From Brachionus manjavacas (Eukaryota; Rotifera; Eurotatoria; Ploima; Brachionidae), in the NCBI GenBank assembly GCA_019054805.1, contig JAHQIY010000001.1, positions 5,904,501 to 5,968,500 on the forward strand: a DNA stretch of 64,000 nucleotides, read 5' to 3'. Shown one piece after another: positions 9,829 to 21,299 of this stretch. Position 1 is the stretch's first letter, and every line of letters begins with the position of its first letter. A program made the position numbers and the translations under genes. The notes below the pieces were generated by a model. It was not told the origin of the DNA, did not search any database, and saw only the letters and a program-made list of their open reading frames with translations.

Positions 9829-12800
9829 ATATGTTGTGTACAGTGTTCTGAATGTATTGACAAATTATTAAAAAAAATTTTCCGGCTAGGAACACGAGGA
9901 CACGTTTGTAAGAGAGGTTAAAAGAAATGAAAAAGACTCATTGGGAGCAACCGGAAATTTTTATAAAAATTAAATTTAAACAAATAAATAGTGACACAAT
10001 TTTTGTTCTAATTGTTCACAACTTGTCCTGCAAAAAAAACACATTTTGTTTCATATATTGTGAAAGTCTGCAAATTAATCACATTTATTTCTTTTTTGTT
10101 AAATAGAGTGCATTTCCACAGATGTTTGCACAGACTTGATTGACTTCTGCATTAAGTTAAGCAAAAAAAAATATCAGAAAAAATTATGAATCATTATATG
10201 GACAAAAATTATAGCATTATTTCATTTTTGAATCGGATTTGTATTGAAATTGCTTCTAACTTTAACAACTAAAATGGTAAAGTTGCAAGCAATTTTTATG
10301 AGTCAAGCCGCTTAGCTTGTTATTATCAAAAACTAAATAATATTGAGAAAATGTTTTCTTAAAAAATTTCATTAAAAAGTAATTTTTTAGAAGTCTGAAC
10401 CTAAAGGATTAACTACTTAAAATTGATAAAAATTTTTGATTCTTTTTTCAATTTAAATTGCTACTATGAAGGTGATTTAAATAAAAAATATCAATGTTAT
10501 TTGAAATCATAAAATCGTTAAAATTTTAAAAAAATTTCCTTAACTCAATTATCTGCTTATTTAATTCCATTAAATTTGAATTAAAAATCGATTCTAAAAA
10601 TTAATTTATATTCATTGTAATCGATAATTTTAAACGAATCAAATATTATTCCATCTGTTTGTCTTGAATCATTTTCAAAATTTTGTTCAATTTTCTCTTA
10701 ATTATCAAAGCTACTTAACACGGGGCTGAAAGAAAAAAAAAATTAAAAAATTTAAAACATAAATGTTAAAATCTTCTTTCAGCTGATCTTAATTTTGAAA
10801 TTTTGGCTCCGCGCTTCTACAGTAAGTAATTTATGCGCTCAAAATCAATCCGAATATTAATACTCGCATTTTATAATGATTTTAATAAAATTAAAAAGGA
10901 TATTCAATAAAATATTAATATTTTTGCCTATAAAAGCAAAATTAAAAATCTATTTTTATCTAAGTCTAAATTAAATTAAAAAAAAACTGATTTAAAATTT
11001 TTCTCAAAAAAATTACTTGAAAAGTCTAAAAGAAAATTTTATATTAGTTTCTTTAGCGACATAAAATATGGTATAAAATATTTCTTTAGCGACATAACAT
11101 ATAATAATAAATCGGTAGCAATAAAATTGCGACCGATTTATTATTTTGATTTTAACATTAGACACCTTATAAATCAACCATGAAAAAAAAGAGAAAAGCA
11201 AAACATTCTATTTTTTTAAAAAATAATTTAAGAATATTAATTAAAAAAAACTCCGGCTCATGCAAGATCTCCTGCATTTTTAAAAAGAAGAAAAATAAAA
11301 TAAAAATTGAATAAATTTCATCACCTTCACTATTTATACTCTCTTTTAGTATTAATGGAAATTAAAGAAGTTTTTTTTTGTTGTTGTCTATTCAATAATG
11401 AGGATGAAATTTAGAATAAAAATCCTCAAGTAAAGGAATAATTCTCAAACTAATTTTAAAAATATTTTGAAGGAGTCGGAATGCTTGTCAGGTCTCGAAA
11501 TTGTTACTAATTCCAAAAATTTTAAAAATGAATAAAAACTTTGTTCAAAATAAAAAACCAAAAATAAGTAAATATTTTTATAAAAGAAAAAATAAAAAAA
11601 AATTCATTTTTTTGTTTAAATAGCTCCAGTATGTATTATCCAAAAAGATATTTGAATAATGTAGATTTTTTGGACCTGAATTTGAAGCATATTTTCAACA
11701 ACCTCTACGGAATTATTCGGCAAAAATTAGCATTTTTTTAGTTCAAATTTACCGTCTTTCATTCAAAAAATGCTGAATGATATTTTCTGGAAATTTCTTA
11801 CTTAGACAAACTTTGATTGAATTATTTATGAAGTTCTCTTTAAAATTAATCCAATATAAATATTTATTTAAAATTAGTGATGAGAGAAACAAAAATCTGT
11901 TAATATTTTTTTTATTTACTTATTTGAAAAAAAATAAATAAAAATTACATCTGGTATATAAATAAGATCGAGGACCCAAATTTTTTTCAAATTTAAAATT
12001 TTTTATCCTATTAATTGAAAAGAGTATTTTTTAATTCAAATTATTGAAAATTTTTTACAAAAGTTTCTTTTTTAGATTTTGTCACGTAAATAAACCCTTA
12101 AAAAAAGTATTTCATTTTCATGATTAATACTAAAATAATCCAAAACAGCTGATAAAAAACTCTTAATCTAAATTTAGATCGCTTTTATAGGTACAGAATT
12201 TTGCATGCATTTTAAGACTTCTTCAATAGTCACCAAGGAAAAAAGATAATTTTTTACTAAAACAACATCCAGAAAAATCAATACCTTGAAGAATTGATTC
12301 AATTTAATTGAAAAAATAAATTTTCTAAGACAATAAATGTGAGAAGAATATTATATTTCAGTAATTTTAGATTTTAATATTAAATATCACTTTGATATTA
12401 ATTGTGCAAATTCATAAATTAGCCCTTTATAAAATTTTTAAATTCAAAGATTTTCCATTTAATCGAGACAATTTTCTTATTTATTCTTGAAATTGAATTA
12501 AATTAATAAAAATAAACTCTTTGAATTATTGACAATAATGAACTTGCGTATTATCTAGTTCATTTTGAACTTCCTCTAAGCTATAATAAAAAGGATCGAT
12601 AATTTAATAAAATAAAACTTAATCCGATAGCTTTTAAAACAAAAACTTTGGATTTAAAAAATAGATAACAATAGTGTTTATTCAAAAATGAAAAAAATAT
12701 CTAAAATCCTTAAATTAGAATGATAAATGTTTAATAGCATTAAATTGACCATAATTTTTGATGACCAACATTTTTATAACGGATAAATATTTACTTGAAC

Positions 12801-13194
12801 AACAAAGAATTTTTAAATATTTTATTACTATTTTATCTGAAAGACGATTATTAGCTTTGAATTTTGCAACAGACTTACATATCTTTTCGTAATATGGACT
12901 GGCTGAAAATGAAATGAAAAATTTTGATTCTGTTATCAACTGTCTCTGGTTACATTTAAATCACCTCATAGGATTTAATCACATCACTTTCCTGCAGGAC
13001 ACCTTCATTTTATTGATTAGATAAGAAATATGAACTAATAAAAGAAATTAAAAATAATTATTTTTAGATTAATCTGAAGTTTTTGTAAAAATGAACATGT
13101 CATCGATTGTTAAACTTATCTTAGTTATGTGATGCTGTATTTCTATTGAATTTTTCTAAAGCCGCCCTAAAACTTGTATTATTAATTTTTTTCA
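9829..13194. other. Long AT-rich stretch without genes
   Basis: Apart from the hairpin at 11103 and a MITE-like end at 10719, no coding region, RNA gene or repeat structure was recognised. All frames are broken by frequent stops. Confidence 0.5.
11103..11145. repeat. 43-bp hairpin
   Basis: AATAATAAATCGGT pairs with ACCGATTTATTATT, and inside them GCAAT pairs with ATTGC around a 3-nt loop, with a single A-G mismatch. Just upstream, TTTCTTTAGCGACATAA occurs twice (about 11047 and 11079). It may be the tip of a fold-back element. Confidence 0.5.
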
Positions 13195-13530
13195 AAAAAC
13201 ACCACTTGGGTGATGAAAGTAAATATAAAAATCAAGTAAGAGAAAAAAAATTGAAATGTTATGCTATTACCCCTTAATATCGCAGCAGGAATTTGTTCCA
13301 TTTATCTAGCTAAAGGGTCTCTGATTAGTTAAACCTTCTCTAGCCTTTTAACTTATCTAAAAGTTTCTATCAGATCTCCTCTCACTTTCCATCCATTTAG
13401 TTTTGTTAATTAAATTTTAACCAACTTTGTCTCAAAGTCAACAGGATTTTTGAAGCACATTTCTTTCTCTAGTGAATTCACATCCATTATTTTACGGATT
13501 TTCCTTGTTATGTGACTAATCCGGTCAGTA
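13195..13530 (-). mobile_element. Degenerate CR1-like LINE C-terminus
   Basis: On the minus strand, broken frames give IMDVNSLEKE, KVRGDLIETF and AAILRGNSITFQ, matching in order the copy at 23714-24238 (NALEKVQE, RVRGDLIEMYK, GALRGNSIRVQ). Several stops are present. The 3' side ends at a CACCCAAGTGGTG hairpin near 13200. Confidence 0.6.
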
Positions 13531-13876
13531 CCGGTTTTGTGACCATAGAGAATTTGTGTTTTTGTAAACATAAACAAGTCCAGAATTAGATAAGTAATTA
13601 GTGTGGCCAGAAAAAAATTAAATAAAGTTTTAGGATGACGAATTATATTTTCTATATAAATATCTAAAAAATCAAAAATCTAATATAGAATCTAATTTTT
13701 TAATGTAATCTTGAGAAGTTAAATTCTAAACCTCTCTTACCCCATAAAATCTTCCACTTTCTGAAAAATCTTTAGGATTTTGTTTGGGCCATTTATTTGG
13801 CTTCTAAATTTTTTTTTTGGGGGCTTCTGGAAGTTCTTATGGCATTTTTGATAGTAGCTTTTAATCTAGAAATAAA

Positions 13877-14006
13877 TTTGGTTTAATTTTTTGTGTTTGA
13901 ATTACAAAATGTATCCAATGTTGAAATAACATTGAAAAAGTGCGATGTTTCAAATTATTTTTTCAGTCTCAAATAAAAAATAATTTTAAGTTAATATTGC
14001 AAGCAT
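13877..14006. repeat. Left arm of 130-bp perfect inverted repeat
   Basis: Reverse-complement match, identical by eye over 130 bases, to 15854-15983. The two arms enclose 1.85 kb that includes a CR1-like LINE fragment and a separate 190-bp palindrome. Confidence 0.85.
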
Positions 14007-14571
14007 TGGTATATTTGAAATTAAACACTTTGGTGAAATTGAATGAGCTTAATTTTTAGTTTAAAATCTGAAAAAAATATTGAAAATCCTTTTTTAATTT
14101 TTAAATAATTCTTTTATTTATTTTTTCCTGAGCAAATGCTCATTCAGACTAGAAACATTAGAAAAAATTAAAAATATAGTTAAATAATATAAAATTAAAT
14201 AAATAAAAAGAATGAAAATGAGCATTAAAAAGAAAAAAAAATAGATGAATAATTTATTTGATTAAATTTTATATTCAATCATTAAACAACTGGATCTAGT
14301 CGGTTAGTATCCATAGTTCACTTATTATCCGAAATGTTTTGTTCTTAGGTTTTGTGAACTATTGGTTCATCCAATTTTTTTGTTCAAAATAGAATTAGAC
14401 GAATGATTTCAAGATTATGCGAACAAATTAAATGAAGCTCAAAATTTAATAGAATGCCTTATTCTCGAAACTGATATAAAAATTAGTTAAAAGTTTTTTA
14501 GATTTTTTATGGAGGAGCTTTAGAAATAGCATTTGCTATGATCTGGTTGATTTGGTATAACTCTTTCCATA

Positions 14572-15290
14572 ATATAATAATAATAATAATATATAAAAGC
14601 TACAGCAAGACTAGCTTGCGGAGGTGACCTACTAGGAGGTCACCTATGGTAGCTCCTTGCACATAACACATGGGAAAGTACTGAAAAAAGAAATCCTGTT
14701 TAAATTTTTAGGTTAAAATTAGAGTTAAGATTCTCGATAGAAAAAGCTGTGAGAGAAAAATTTTATAAATAAATGTTCATCTTCAGGATTGTTGACTAGA
14801 CCGGAATGCATCGTATCCGTTCTTGAACTTGTTGACTGAGTCGGCGTCTGTCACTGTAACTTGCAGGGCGTTCCACTCGTTTACTATCCTATTGGTGAAT
14901 GTGTTTGCCCGTTGTAGACATTTGGTGGAGGCCTGGCCGGACAGTCTTCTTGCATGACCTCTGATACCTATGGCGGGTCCGGGTCGGGATAGTGAACTTG
15001 CGGGAACGTTCACCCAGCTCACTTCGTTGATGCCTTTGGTTAGTTTGAACATCTGTATCAGGTCTCCACGAACACGGCGCTCATTAAGAAGAGTAAGTCT
15101 AAAGAAGGCTAGACGGTCTTCGTAGCGCCAGTTTCTAATGCGGGGTATCAGTTTGGTGGCCCTTCTCTGCACCTGCTCGAGCATCTTTGCGTCTTTCTTG
15201 CTAGGGGGGACCAGACAACAGCGGCATATTCCAGGTGGGGTCTTACGTAGGCACAATAGAGGGTCCTGCAGGTATCTATGGTCCAATATC
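14572..15290 (-). mobile_element. CR1-like LINE C-terminal fragment with structured 3' end
   Basis: The minus strand encodes EQVQRRATKLIPRIRN, RRVRGDLIQMFKLTKGI and FTNRIVNEWNAL, the LINE C-terminal signature. Its first ~30 codons are in another frame, because a frameshift near 15210-15250 separates them from the usual RPHLEYAAxxW block. The 3' UTR contains a strong stem (AGGTGACCT/AGGTCACCT, 14622-14645), then TGTAGC and an ATT-type tail at 14572-14592. It is more GC-rich than its surroundings, suggesting a younger insertion than the neighbouring copies. Confidence 0.8.
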
Positions 15291-15384
15291 TAAATGATCT
15301 TTTCAACTAATATTATTCTTAAATCTTTGCCTTTCAGAATAAATAACAAAAATTAAAGATAAATTAATACTTATTTTCTAATTT

Positions 15385-15574
15385 GAAAAGATAATTACAT
15401 AGAAAATATAAAGTTAAGAGGAGTAGGAAAATTTTGCGAAATAGATGAATCAATGTTCCCCAAAAATTAATTTTTCACCCTTCAAGTTTTTGATTTTGGG
15501 GAACATTGATTCATCTATTTCGCAAAATTTTCCTACTCCTCTTAACTTTATATTTTCTATGTAATTATCTTTTC
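15385..15574. repeat. Perfect 81-bp-arm palindrome
   Basis: 15385-15465 and 15494-15574 are exact reverse complements (81 bases, no mismatch found) around a 28-nt spacer. The two arms would form a long hairpin in RNA or a cruciform in DNA. No coding meaning is seen. Confidence 0.9.
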
Positions 15575-15853
15575 TATCTTATTTTTTATCATTACATTAG
15601 CTTTTTTAAATTAGGTGAACTAATAGTACTTTACGGATACTTTACTTTTTACTTAACGGACTACACACGAAAAACTTTGTTTTTTTCTTAAAAAATTTTG
15701 AATTTAGTGATAATTTACTTTCGTTTTGTTCTTTTATCAAAAACTCATTTGATAAAAAATGGAAAACAGAGCGAAGATAGTTTTTTAAACTACAAATATT
15801 ATCTTAAGGATCATCAAATCACAAACCTAATCCATAAAAAACATAAGTTTTTC

Positions 15854-15983
15854 ATGCTTGCAATATTAACTTAAAATTATTTTTTATTTGAGACTGAAAA
15901 AATAATTTGAAACATCGCACTTTTTCAATGTTATTTCAACATTGGATACATTTTGTAATTCAAACACAAAAAATTAAACCAAA
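15854..15983. repeat. Right arm of 130-bp perfect inverted repeat
   Basis: Exact inverted partner of 13877-14006. Beyond both ends the similarity stops abruptly. Confidence 0.85.
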
Positions 15984-17740
15984 ATTAAAAGTAATAAGAA
16001 ACACTATCACGAAGTAAGTTGCTAAAATGTTAATATTTTAAGTACGAAAAAAAATTAGAATTCAACTTTTTAAGATAATTTTGATATATGGTTAAAGTAT
16101 TTTTTAATAGAAAAAGTAAAAACAATCAATTATCAATTAAATTTGTTTGTTTGTTTAATTCTTTGAATCAGCCTTAAGTGTACGTGTCCTGCTTTTTTTT
16201 TTGAACTAATTGAGTTGAGTTAAAATTTGCTGCTTGTATAGCCTTTTACAAAGACTTAATTGAAAAAATTTCTGTGTGTGATATTTTACGTTCAACTACT
16301 GATTAAAAATATTATCTAAAATTATTTTTTTAAGAAAATTAAATTTTATTTATTATTTCATTAAATTCTTATAATTTAAATATTAATTGATAACTTTCGA
16401 ACAATCATCCAATCCTTTCAATAATTCAATTTTCGAATTGTTTGCTAAAATTATACAAATATTCGTAAGTTTGCAAACAAATATACCAAATATACAAAAA
16501 CTATAATATATTTTCTAAGTTAATAGATAACTATTAAAGAAATTGATAAAAATTATAAAAAATTTTTAATTTATAATCTTATCATCAAATTTTTATAACT
16601 GTTTTGAATTCGTTCAAATGGCTTACCCCTTCGGCTATTGAAAATAATTTTATAAAAAATTTATTTTGCTTATTTTTAATTTTTTTTACAAATAAAATAA
16701 TAATAGCATTGTCAAGTGACTTAGTAGAATTCGAGCTATTTTGTATTAAATTTTTGAAATAAGGTAAATAGTCCAAACTTTATCTTTTATTTATACTGCA
16801 AATATATTCAATTGAATTTGCAGTATCTGGTTAATTCCTGATCTTATTTATTTAAAATATAATTTTGACAATACCTGACCAGATTGCAACGGAGTCTATT
16901 CCTTCGTATTAGCTTTAAGATTTAGGCTTTTTATAATAAAATAAAAAAAACACTTTATGCTTTTTAATATTTAATTATAAATTGAGATTTAATTATTACT
17001 TTAATTTGAATTATTGATGTTTTTAATTTTTTTGACTGAAACTAATATCTTGGAACCATTGCAACCTGTCATTGAATGATGTCAAATTATGTGTTAAAAT
17101 GAAGTAAAATTAGAGGGAAGGCTTAAAAAAATACGCTTTTTTGGGCAAATATTCTAGTTAACAGATTTAAAATCAGTAATAAGAGCTTTGTGAATAGTTT
17201 CTAGCAAACAGGTACTATTTAGAAAGCAATTGTCATTTTGAGAAGAAAATTAGCGTTTCATCAAAGTATTGATATATCAAGAGATATTAACAATCAAGTC
17301 AAATCAATTGTATTTAAGAGATCAATTCAGGTAAATGGCACGCTGAGCTCCCAGCCAAGACAATTAAGCACTTGAATCTAATAAAATTTTCAAGTATTGT
17401 AACTCAAATATTGCCGAATTGATTCGGCTAATTTTATTACAACCTTTTTGTTGAGTGTAAGACTTATCTCGCTTTGATTGATTATGTGATTAGAATCAGA
17501 CATTATCTTCTTAGAAAAATCTTTTTAAAGATTTGAAATATAAACGTGTTTCTAATAACATAATACTTATCCTATCTATCTTGTTATTGTTTGTACTAGG
17601 AAATAAAAAAGTTATTTTAAAAATTTAATACCTTTTGAAAAGGAAGTGAGTCAAATATTGAGTCTAAATTAGGTGTTAGAATTCTACAACTCAATTTTGA
17701 CAGGAAGTAAATTTCAATTGGACAATCAATTGCCTCCAAA
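15984..17740. other. Non-coding region upstream of the zinc-finger gene
   Basis: AT-rich with no ORF of interest. The last ~400 bp (17340-17740) are less biased and probably include the regulatory region of the zinc-finger gene at 17806. Confidence 0.45.
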
Positions 17741-17746
17741 TCAGTC

Positions 17747-17753
17747 TATAAAA
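17747..17753 (+). promoter_or_regulatory. TATA box of zinc-finger gene
   Basis: TATAAAA lies 59 bp upstream of the start codon at 17806, and TTTCAGAAC, an initiator-like sequence, lies ~28 bp downstream of the box. The same TTTCAG could alternatively be a 3' splice site for a 5' UTR exon or spliced leader. The GH19 gene at 28951 has a TATA box at nearly the same distance. Confidence 0.55.
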
Positions 17754-17805
17754 CCGATAGATTTATTTTTTATTTCAGAACATTTCTCAGTTGAGTCACA
17801 ACAAG

Positions 17806-18617
17806 ATGTCTTTTATGATTGAAAATATCCTTTCACCTTCATTTGCCAAGAGGAAACAAGACCAAGAGTCAATACCAAGTCTGCAGGTAAATAGCAGTTA
17901 TGTTAACTTTTTTCTAGCTAGTCTGGCGATGCGCTACAGTCCGGACGGCATCAACTCGTCCGGATACTCGACCGCGTCAGCCTGTTCCGAGGACGAAAGA
18001 ACCGAAACCCCTAGAGTTAAAAGGACAAAGAAAGAATGGGTCTGCGAAACATGTTCAAAGAGTTTTGATCGGCCATCTCTGCTACAAAGACATATAAGGG
18101 TGCATACGGGAGAAAAGCCGCATGTGTGTGAAACATGCGGTAAGGCCTTTTCCACCTCATCTTCACTCAATACTCATGTGCGGATACACTCGGGTGAAAA
18201 GCCGCATCAATGCAATTTATGTGGAAAAAGATTTACTGCCAGTTCAAATTTATACTACCACAAATTGACTCATACGACCAACAAACCTCACAAGTGTACA
18301 CAGTGTCCCAAGTCGTTTTCGACTCCCGGTGACCTACGCTCTCATGTGCACACACATAATGGAACGTGGCCTTTTAAATGCGACCTATGCGACAAAGGAT
18401 TCACCAAAATGACTAATCTCAAAAATCATTTGCTCATTCATTCGGGTAAGAATTTTTTTTTTGTTTCTCTTTGAAAAATTTTTGAAATTTTTTTTTTAAA
18501 GGAGAAAAACCGTTTTCTTGTTCTTTATGTGACAAAAAATTCTCGCTTCTATGTAATTTAAAGTCTCATATTTCAAATCAGCATGTGAATGATGAAAATT
18601 TTGATGAAACAAATTAA
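17806..18617 (+). CDS. Six-finger C2H2 zinc-finger transcription factor with eh1-like motif
   Basis: Nuclear DNA-binding protein, probably a repressor. Exons 17806-18445 and 18502-18617 (56-bp intron, GTAAGA...TAAAG, phase 1) encode 251 residues. The N-terminus MSFMIENILSPSF fits the engrailed-homology-1 pattern F-x-I-x-x-I-L, which recruits Groucho/TLE corepressors in families such as Fezf and Gsc. Six consecutive fingers follow, joined by TGEKP-type linkers; fingers 1-5 are C-x2-C-x12-H-x3-H and finger 6, completed by exon 2, ends H-x4-H. Finger 4 has the unusual linker HNGTWPF after FSTPGDLRSH. The intron falls in the finger 5/6 linker. I do not recognise the exact orthology group; Fezf also has eh1 plus six fingers, but the finger sequences do not clearly match. 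The start chosen is the first ATG, immediately before the eh1 motif. Confidence 0.9.
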
Positions 18618-18663
18618 TTTTTACTATTTTTTTTTAATGTTTATTTTTACCGGTGGATTTTCG

Positions 18664-18669
18664 AATAAA
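18664..18669 (+). promoter_or_regulatory. Poly(A) signal of zinc-finger gene
   Basis: AATAAA lies 47 bp after the stop codon and is followed by T- and A-runs. Confidence 0.5.
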
Positions 18670-19807
18670 ATTTTAAATTATAATTTTTTTTTTAAATGAA
18701 AAAAAAAAACATTTAATAAAATTGTGAACAACTAAATAATTCTACCATTATAATTTTTGTTATTATAGAAAAATGTTTAAATTTACTTCAAATTTAAAAA
18801 AATAGCGAAAACATATGTTTTTATTTTAAGCGAACCATGTTTAATTTAACTGTATTTAGCCACAATAAAGTTACCTAAATCAAAATAGCTGTTTCAAAAT
18901 AGCTAATTTTTATTTTAGCCATTTCATCCAGGTTAATTGTTAATTTAAAAATGATTAAATCACAATAGCTAAAAAATCTGATTTCTAATGATGGTTTATC
19001 TGAATCAATTTGGTTGTGTTTCTGCAATTTGAAATTTAAACATTACAGAACTCACTTAAATGAGCTTATTCAAAACCAAAGAAATTCTTGAATTTTGACC
19101 CAAGTTTTTTTGTTTTCTAACTTTCAAGCCTTTTTCTATTTTTGAACTAACGTTCCTTTTTTTACTTTTAAAATTTTATTTTTAGGTAATAATTTTTTCA
19201 TTTCATAAAACAAAAAAAATTTTGTTTTTATTTTTTTACCTCTCCTAAAAGGAGGCTAATTCAATTCAATAAATTAATAAACAATATCTAAAAAATAACC
19301 AAATTTGTTTTCTCATTTAATAAAAATTATTCAATTATTCTTTTTCTTAAACTAATATTTAATTCTATATTCTAATATTTTATTAATATTTAATTGTTGA
19401 ATAATCTTAATCATTTTTTTTTATAACAAACTGAATTTTTTACTTAATTGTAAAATGGGTATTTAATTTTCTATTAATTTTTATTTCAATTTGTCCATGG
19501 GACTTAAACTTTAATTAAATAAATAAATAAAATAAATAAAAAAAAAATAAACATGATTTTTTAAATTAATGGAACAATTAACGCAATCATTAAGTCAATT
19601 AAGCTTAGAAAAAGGATTTGTTTCTCTTTTAGACGAAAGAATAAATTTGATTTTAAATAACTTTGCTAAAGAGAATATTAAGGAAACACTACACGATCGG
19701 AGTTTAATCGTACTACGCGATTTTTATTTAATTTTTGATTTCAATCAATCATAGCTATTTTGAATCTAGTTAATTTAATTAAGCTAAAATATAACAATTT
19801 TTTTTTA
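18670..19807. other. AT-rich stretch with one short ORF
   Basis: Contains AAAATAGCT motifs (18885-18975) and CTCCTAAAAGGAGG (about 19242). An ATG-initiated ORF of 61 codons (19569-19754, plus) begins MEQLTQSLSQLSLEKGF and ends just before the TIR element at 19808. It has no recognisable domain and may be chance or a remnant of a mobile-element gene. Confidence 0.35.
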
Positions 19808-20034
19808 GCTAATGGGAGGTATTTAATCGATCTCTAAAATTACTTAATCGATCACTAATATTTTTCTATCTCTTATTTTACTAAATACCCTTAACTTATA
19901 TTTATTAATCTGTCTCCTAAATTAAATAAAACAGCAACTAATTTTACTTAAAGTATCTCTTATTTTTATTTATTAAATTGATTTAAAAAAAAAGAATTAT
20001 AAAAAATTTCAAATAATTTCAAATAAACTAAAAT

Positions 20035-20150
20035 CTTATAAGTTTTTTCTTGGTCTACCTCTTCCTCTCTCTAGTGGAGCTTCTTCTTTCTTACTTATAT
20101 CACTGCTGGTTGATGCTTGCACTACTTTTTCAGCTTTCTTATCAATTGTT
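20035..20150 (-). pseudogene. C-terminal fragment with AT-hook motif
   Basis: The minus strand reads an open frame of ~38 codons ending APLERGRGRPRKNL and a stop. GRGRPRK is a canonical AT-hook, a minor-groove DNA-binding motif. The frame is cut upstream, where the LINE begins (~20150-20170). It lies inside the TIR element and could be the tail of that element's own DNA-binding protein. Too short for a firm assignment. Confidence 0.4.
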
Positions 20151-20159
20151 TTTTATGTT

Positions 20160-20925
20160 ATTTTTAAAAATCTATGGAAACAGAATAGTGAGCCAAAAAG
20201 AAATCAAGTCTCTTGGTATTAAATTTGATTCTAAGTTAAACTTTAATATACTAGTAGACGAAGTTAAAGAACGCTGCAACAAAAGGCTAAATATTATTAA
20301 GATATTGTCAAACAAAAAATGGGGTCTCAATCAAAACACACTAGGAAATTTATATAAATCTTTAGTCGGATCGATTTTAGACTTTTCTTTTCCTTGCTTG
20401 AATTTATTTTCAGAAAATAATATCAAAAAACTTCAAGCAATTCAGAATACAGCAGTAAGATCTATCCTTAAGTTAAAATATGATACTCCCTCCAACATCG
20501 TGCAACATGAAGCTTTTAATAAACTAAAATTACTAACAGTCTCGAATCGTCTTTTTGAGTTGAGTGAGAAATATGTTGGGACAGGACTGAGTCATTCTAT
20601 TCCATTGGTTGAAAGACTGGTGAAGGAATACAAAGAAGGTTTCGAATCAAGATATATTGAATACCCAACTCCATTGTGTAATTGCTACCTTACTATTTCT
20701 TCTTTTTTTCCTGAAACTTGAACTATTTAAACATGTGCCACATGTAACAATCTTTTCCAATTTATGTCGTTTCAACTTTCATTTTTTTAGCTTATTTACT
20801 CTATTTTGATTCTTTTTTTTATCTAATTTTATTAACTTTAATTTTATTTTTTTTAATTTTTTTATTTTATTTTTAATTTATTCTGAAGGAGCTTTAGCTC
20901 GGTACAGAAAACAAATAAATAAATA
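20160..20925 (+). mobile_element. LINE 3' part, hairpin-tail family
   Basis: An open frame from about 20160 to 20721 encodes the RT thumb and C-terminal part of a jockey/CR1-like non-LTR element: IKSLGIKFDSKLNF, then LGNLYKSLVGSILDFSF and IKKLQAIQNTAVRSILKL. It is followed by ~200 bp of 3' UTR, the GGAGCTTTAGCTC stem-loop (about 20887) and an AAAT tail. The same C-terminal layout is encoded at 22393-23127, and the same 3' end recurs at 863, 21130, 31725, 42130, 59160 and 63735. The copy is 5'-truncated. Confidence 0.75.
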
Positions 20926-21091
20926 AAAAATAGATAAATATATTTTATACAGATATACAAATAAATAAATAATAATAATATATTTTATTAAGTGATCGTT
21001 TAAGTAATGTAAGAAATCGATTAATAATACCCCTTAGCTAATTCGATTTAGCTTTTTTTAATTGATGCTATCTACTCTCGTTTAACCATAA

Positions 21092-21236
21092 CCTGAATTC
21101 TTTATAAGTCACAAGTCTCAAATCATAAGGAGCTTAAGCTCGATACAGAAATACAAATAAATAAATAATCAAGTCCAGTCCGACTTTAGATTTTTTTAAT
21201 CACATGGACTTTAATTTAGGACTTTAAAACAGCTGT
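21092..21236. mobile_element. Short hAT-like MITE copy carrying a LINE tail
   Basis: AAGTCACAAGTCTCAA on the left and GGACTTTAATTTAGGACTTT...CAGCTGTG on the right match the ends of the element at 1799-2602. Between them sits a ~45-bp insert (21130-21170) that is only the stem-loop and AAAT tail of the hairpin-tail LINE. The left terminus is degraded. Confidence 0.5.
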
Positions 21237-21299
21237 GACCATAAATAAATCCAATTGAGAGTTTTACAGATATAGTTAAGCATTTGAAGATTGAGTTAA

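Larger units (their letters stand above)
19808..21050. mobile_element. TIR element with subterminal repeats, split by a LINE
   Basis: The left end (AGCTAATGGGAGGTATTTAA, 19808 on) and the right end read in reverse (AGCTAAGGGGTATTATTAA, ending about 21049) align imperfectly over ~55 bp, both including TTACTTAA-CGATCACT. Behind the left end, units of ~20-26 bp ending in CTAA or CTTA repeat about seven times, like the arrays in the element at 33345-34195. A LINE (20160-20980) occupies the interior right up to the right terminal repeat. Superfamily unknown. Confidence 0.45.

Noticed and set aside
17881-17921. Possible mini-intron (GTAAAT...TTCTAG) inside the zinc-finger gene
   Set aside because: It would be only ~31-35 nt and would shift the frame away from the zinc fingers, while the unspliced frame is open throughout.
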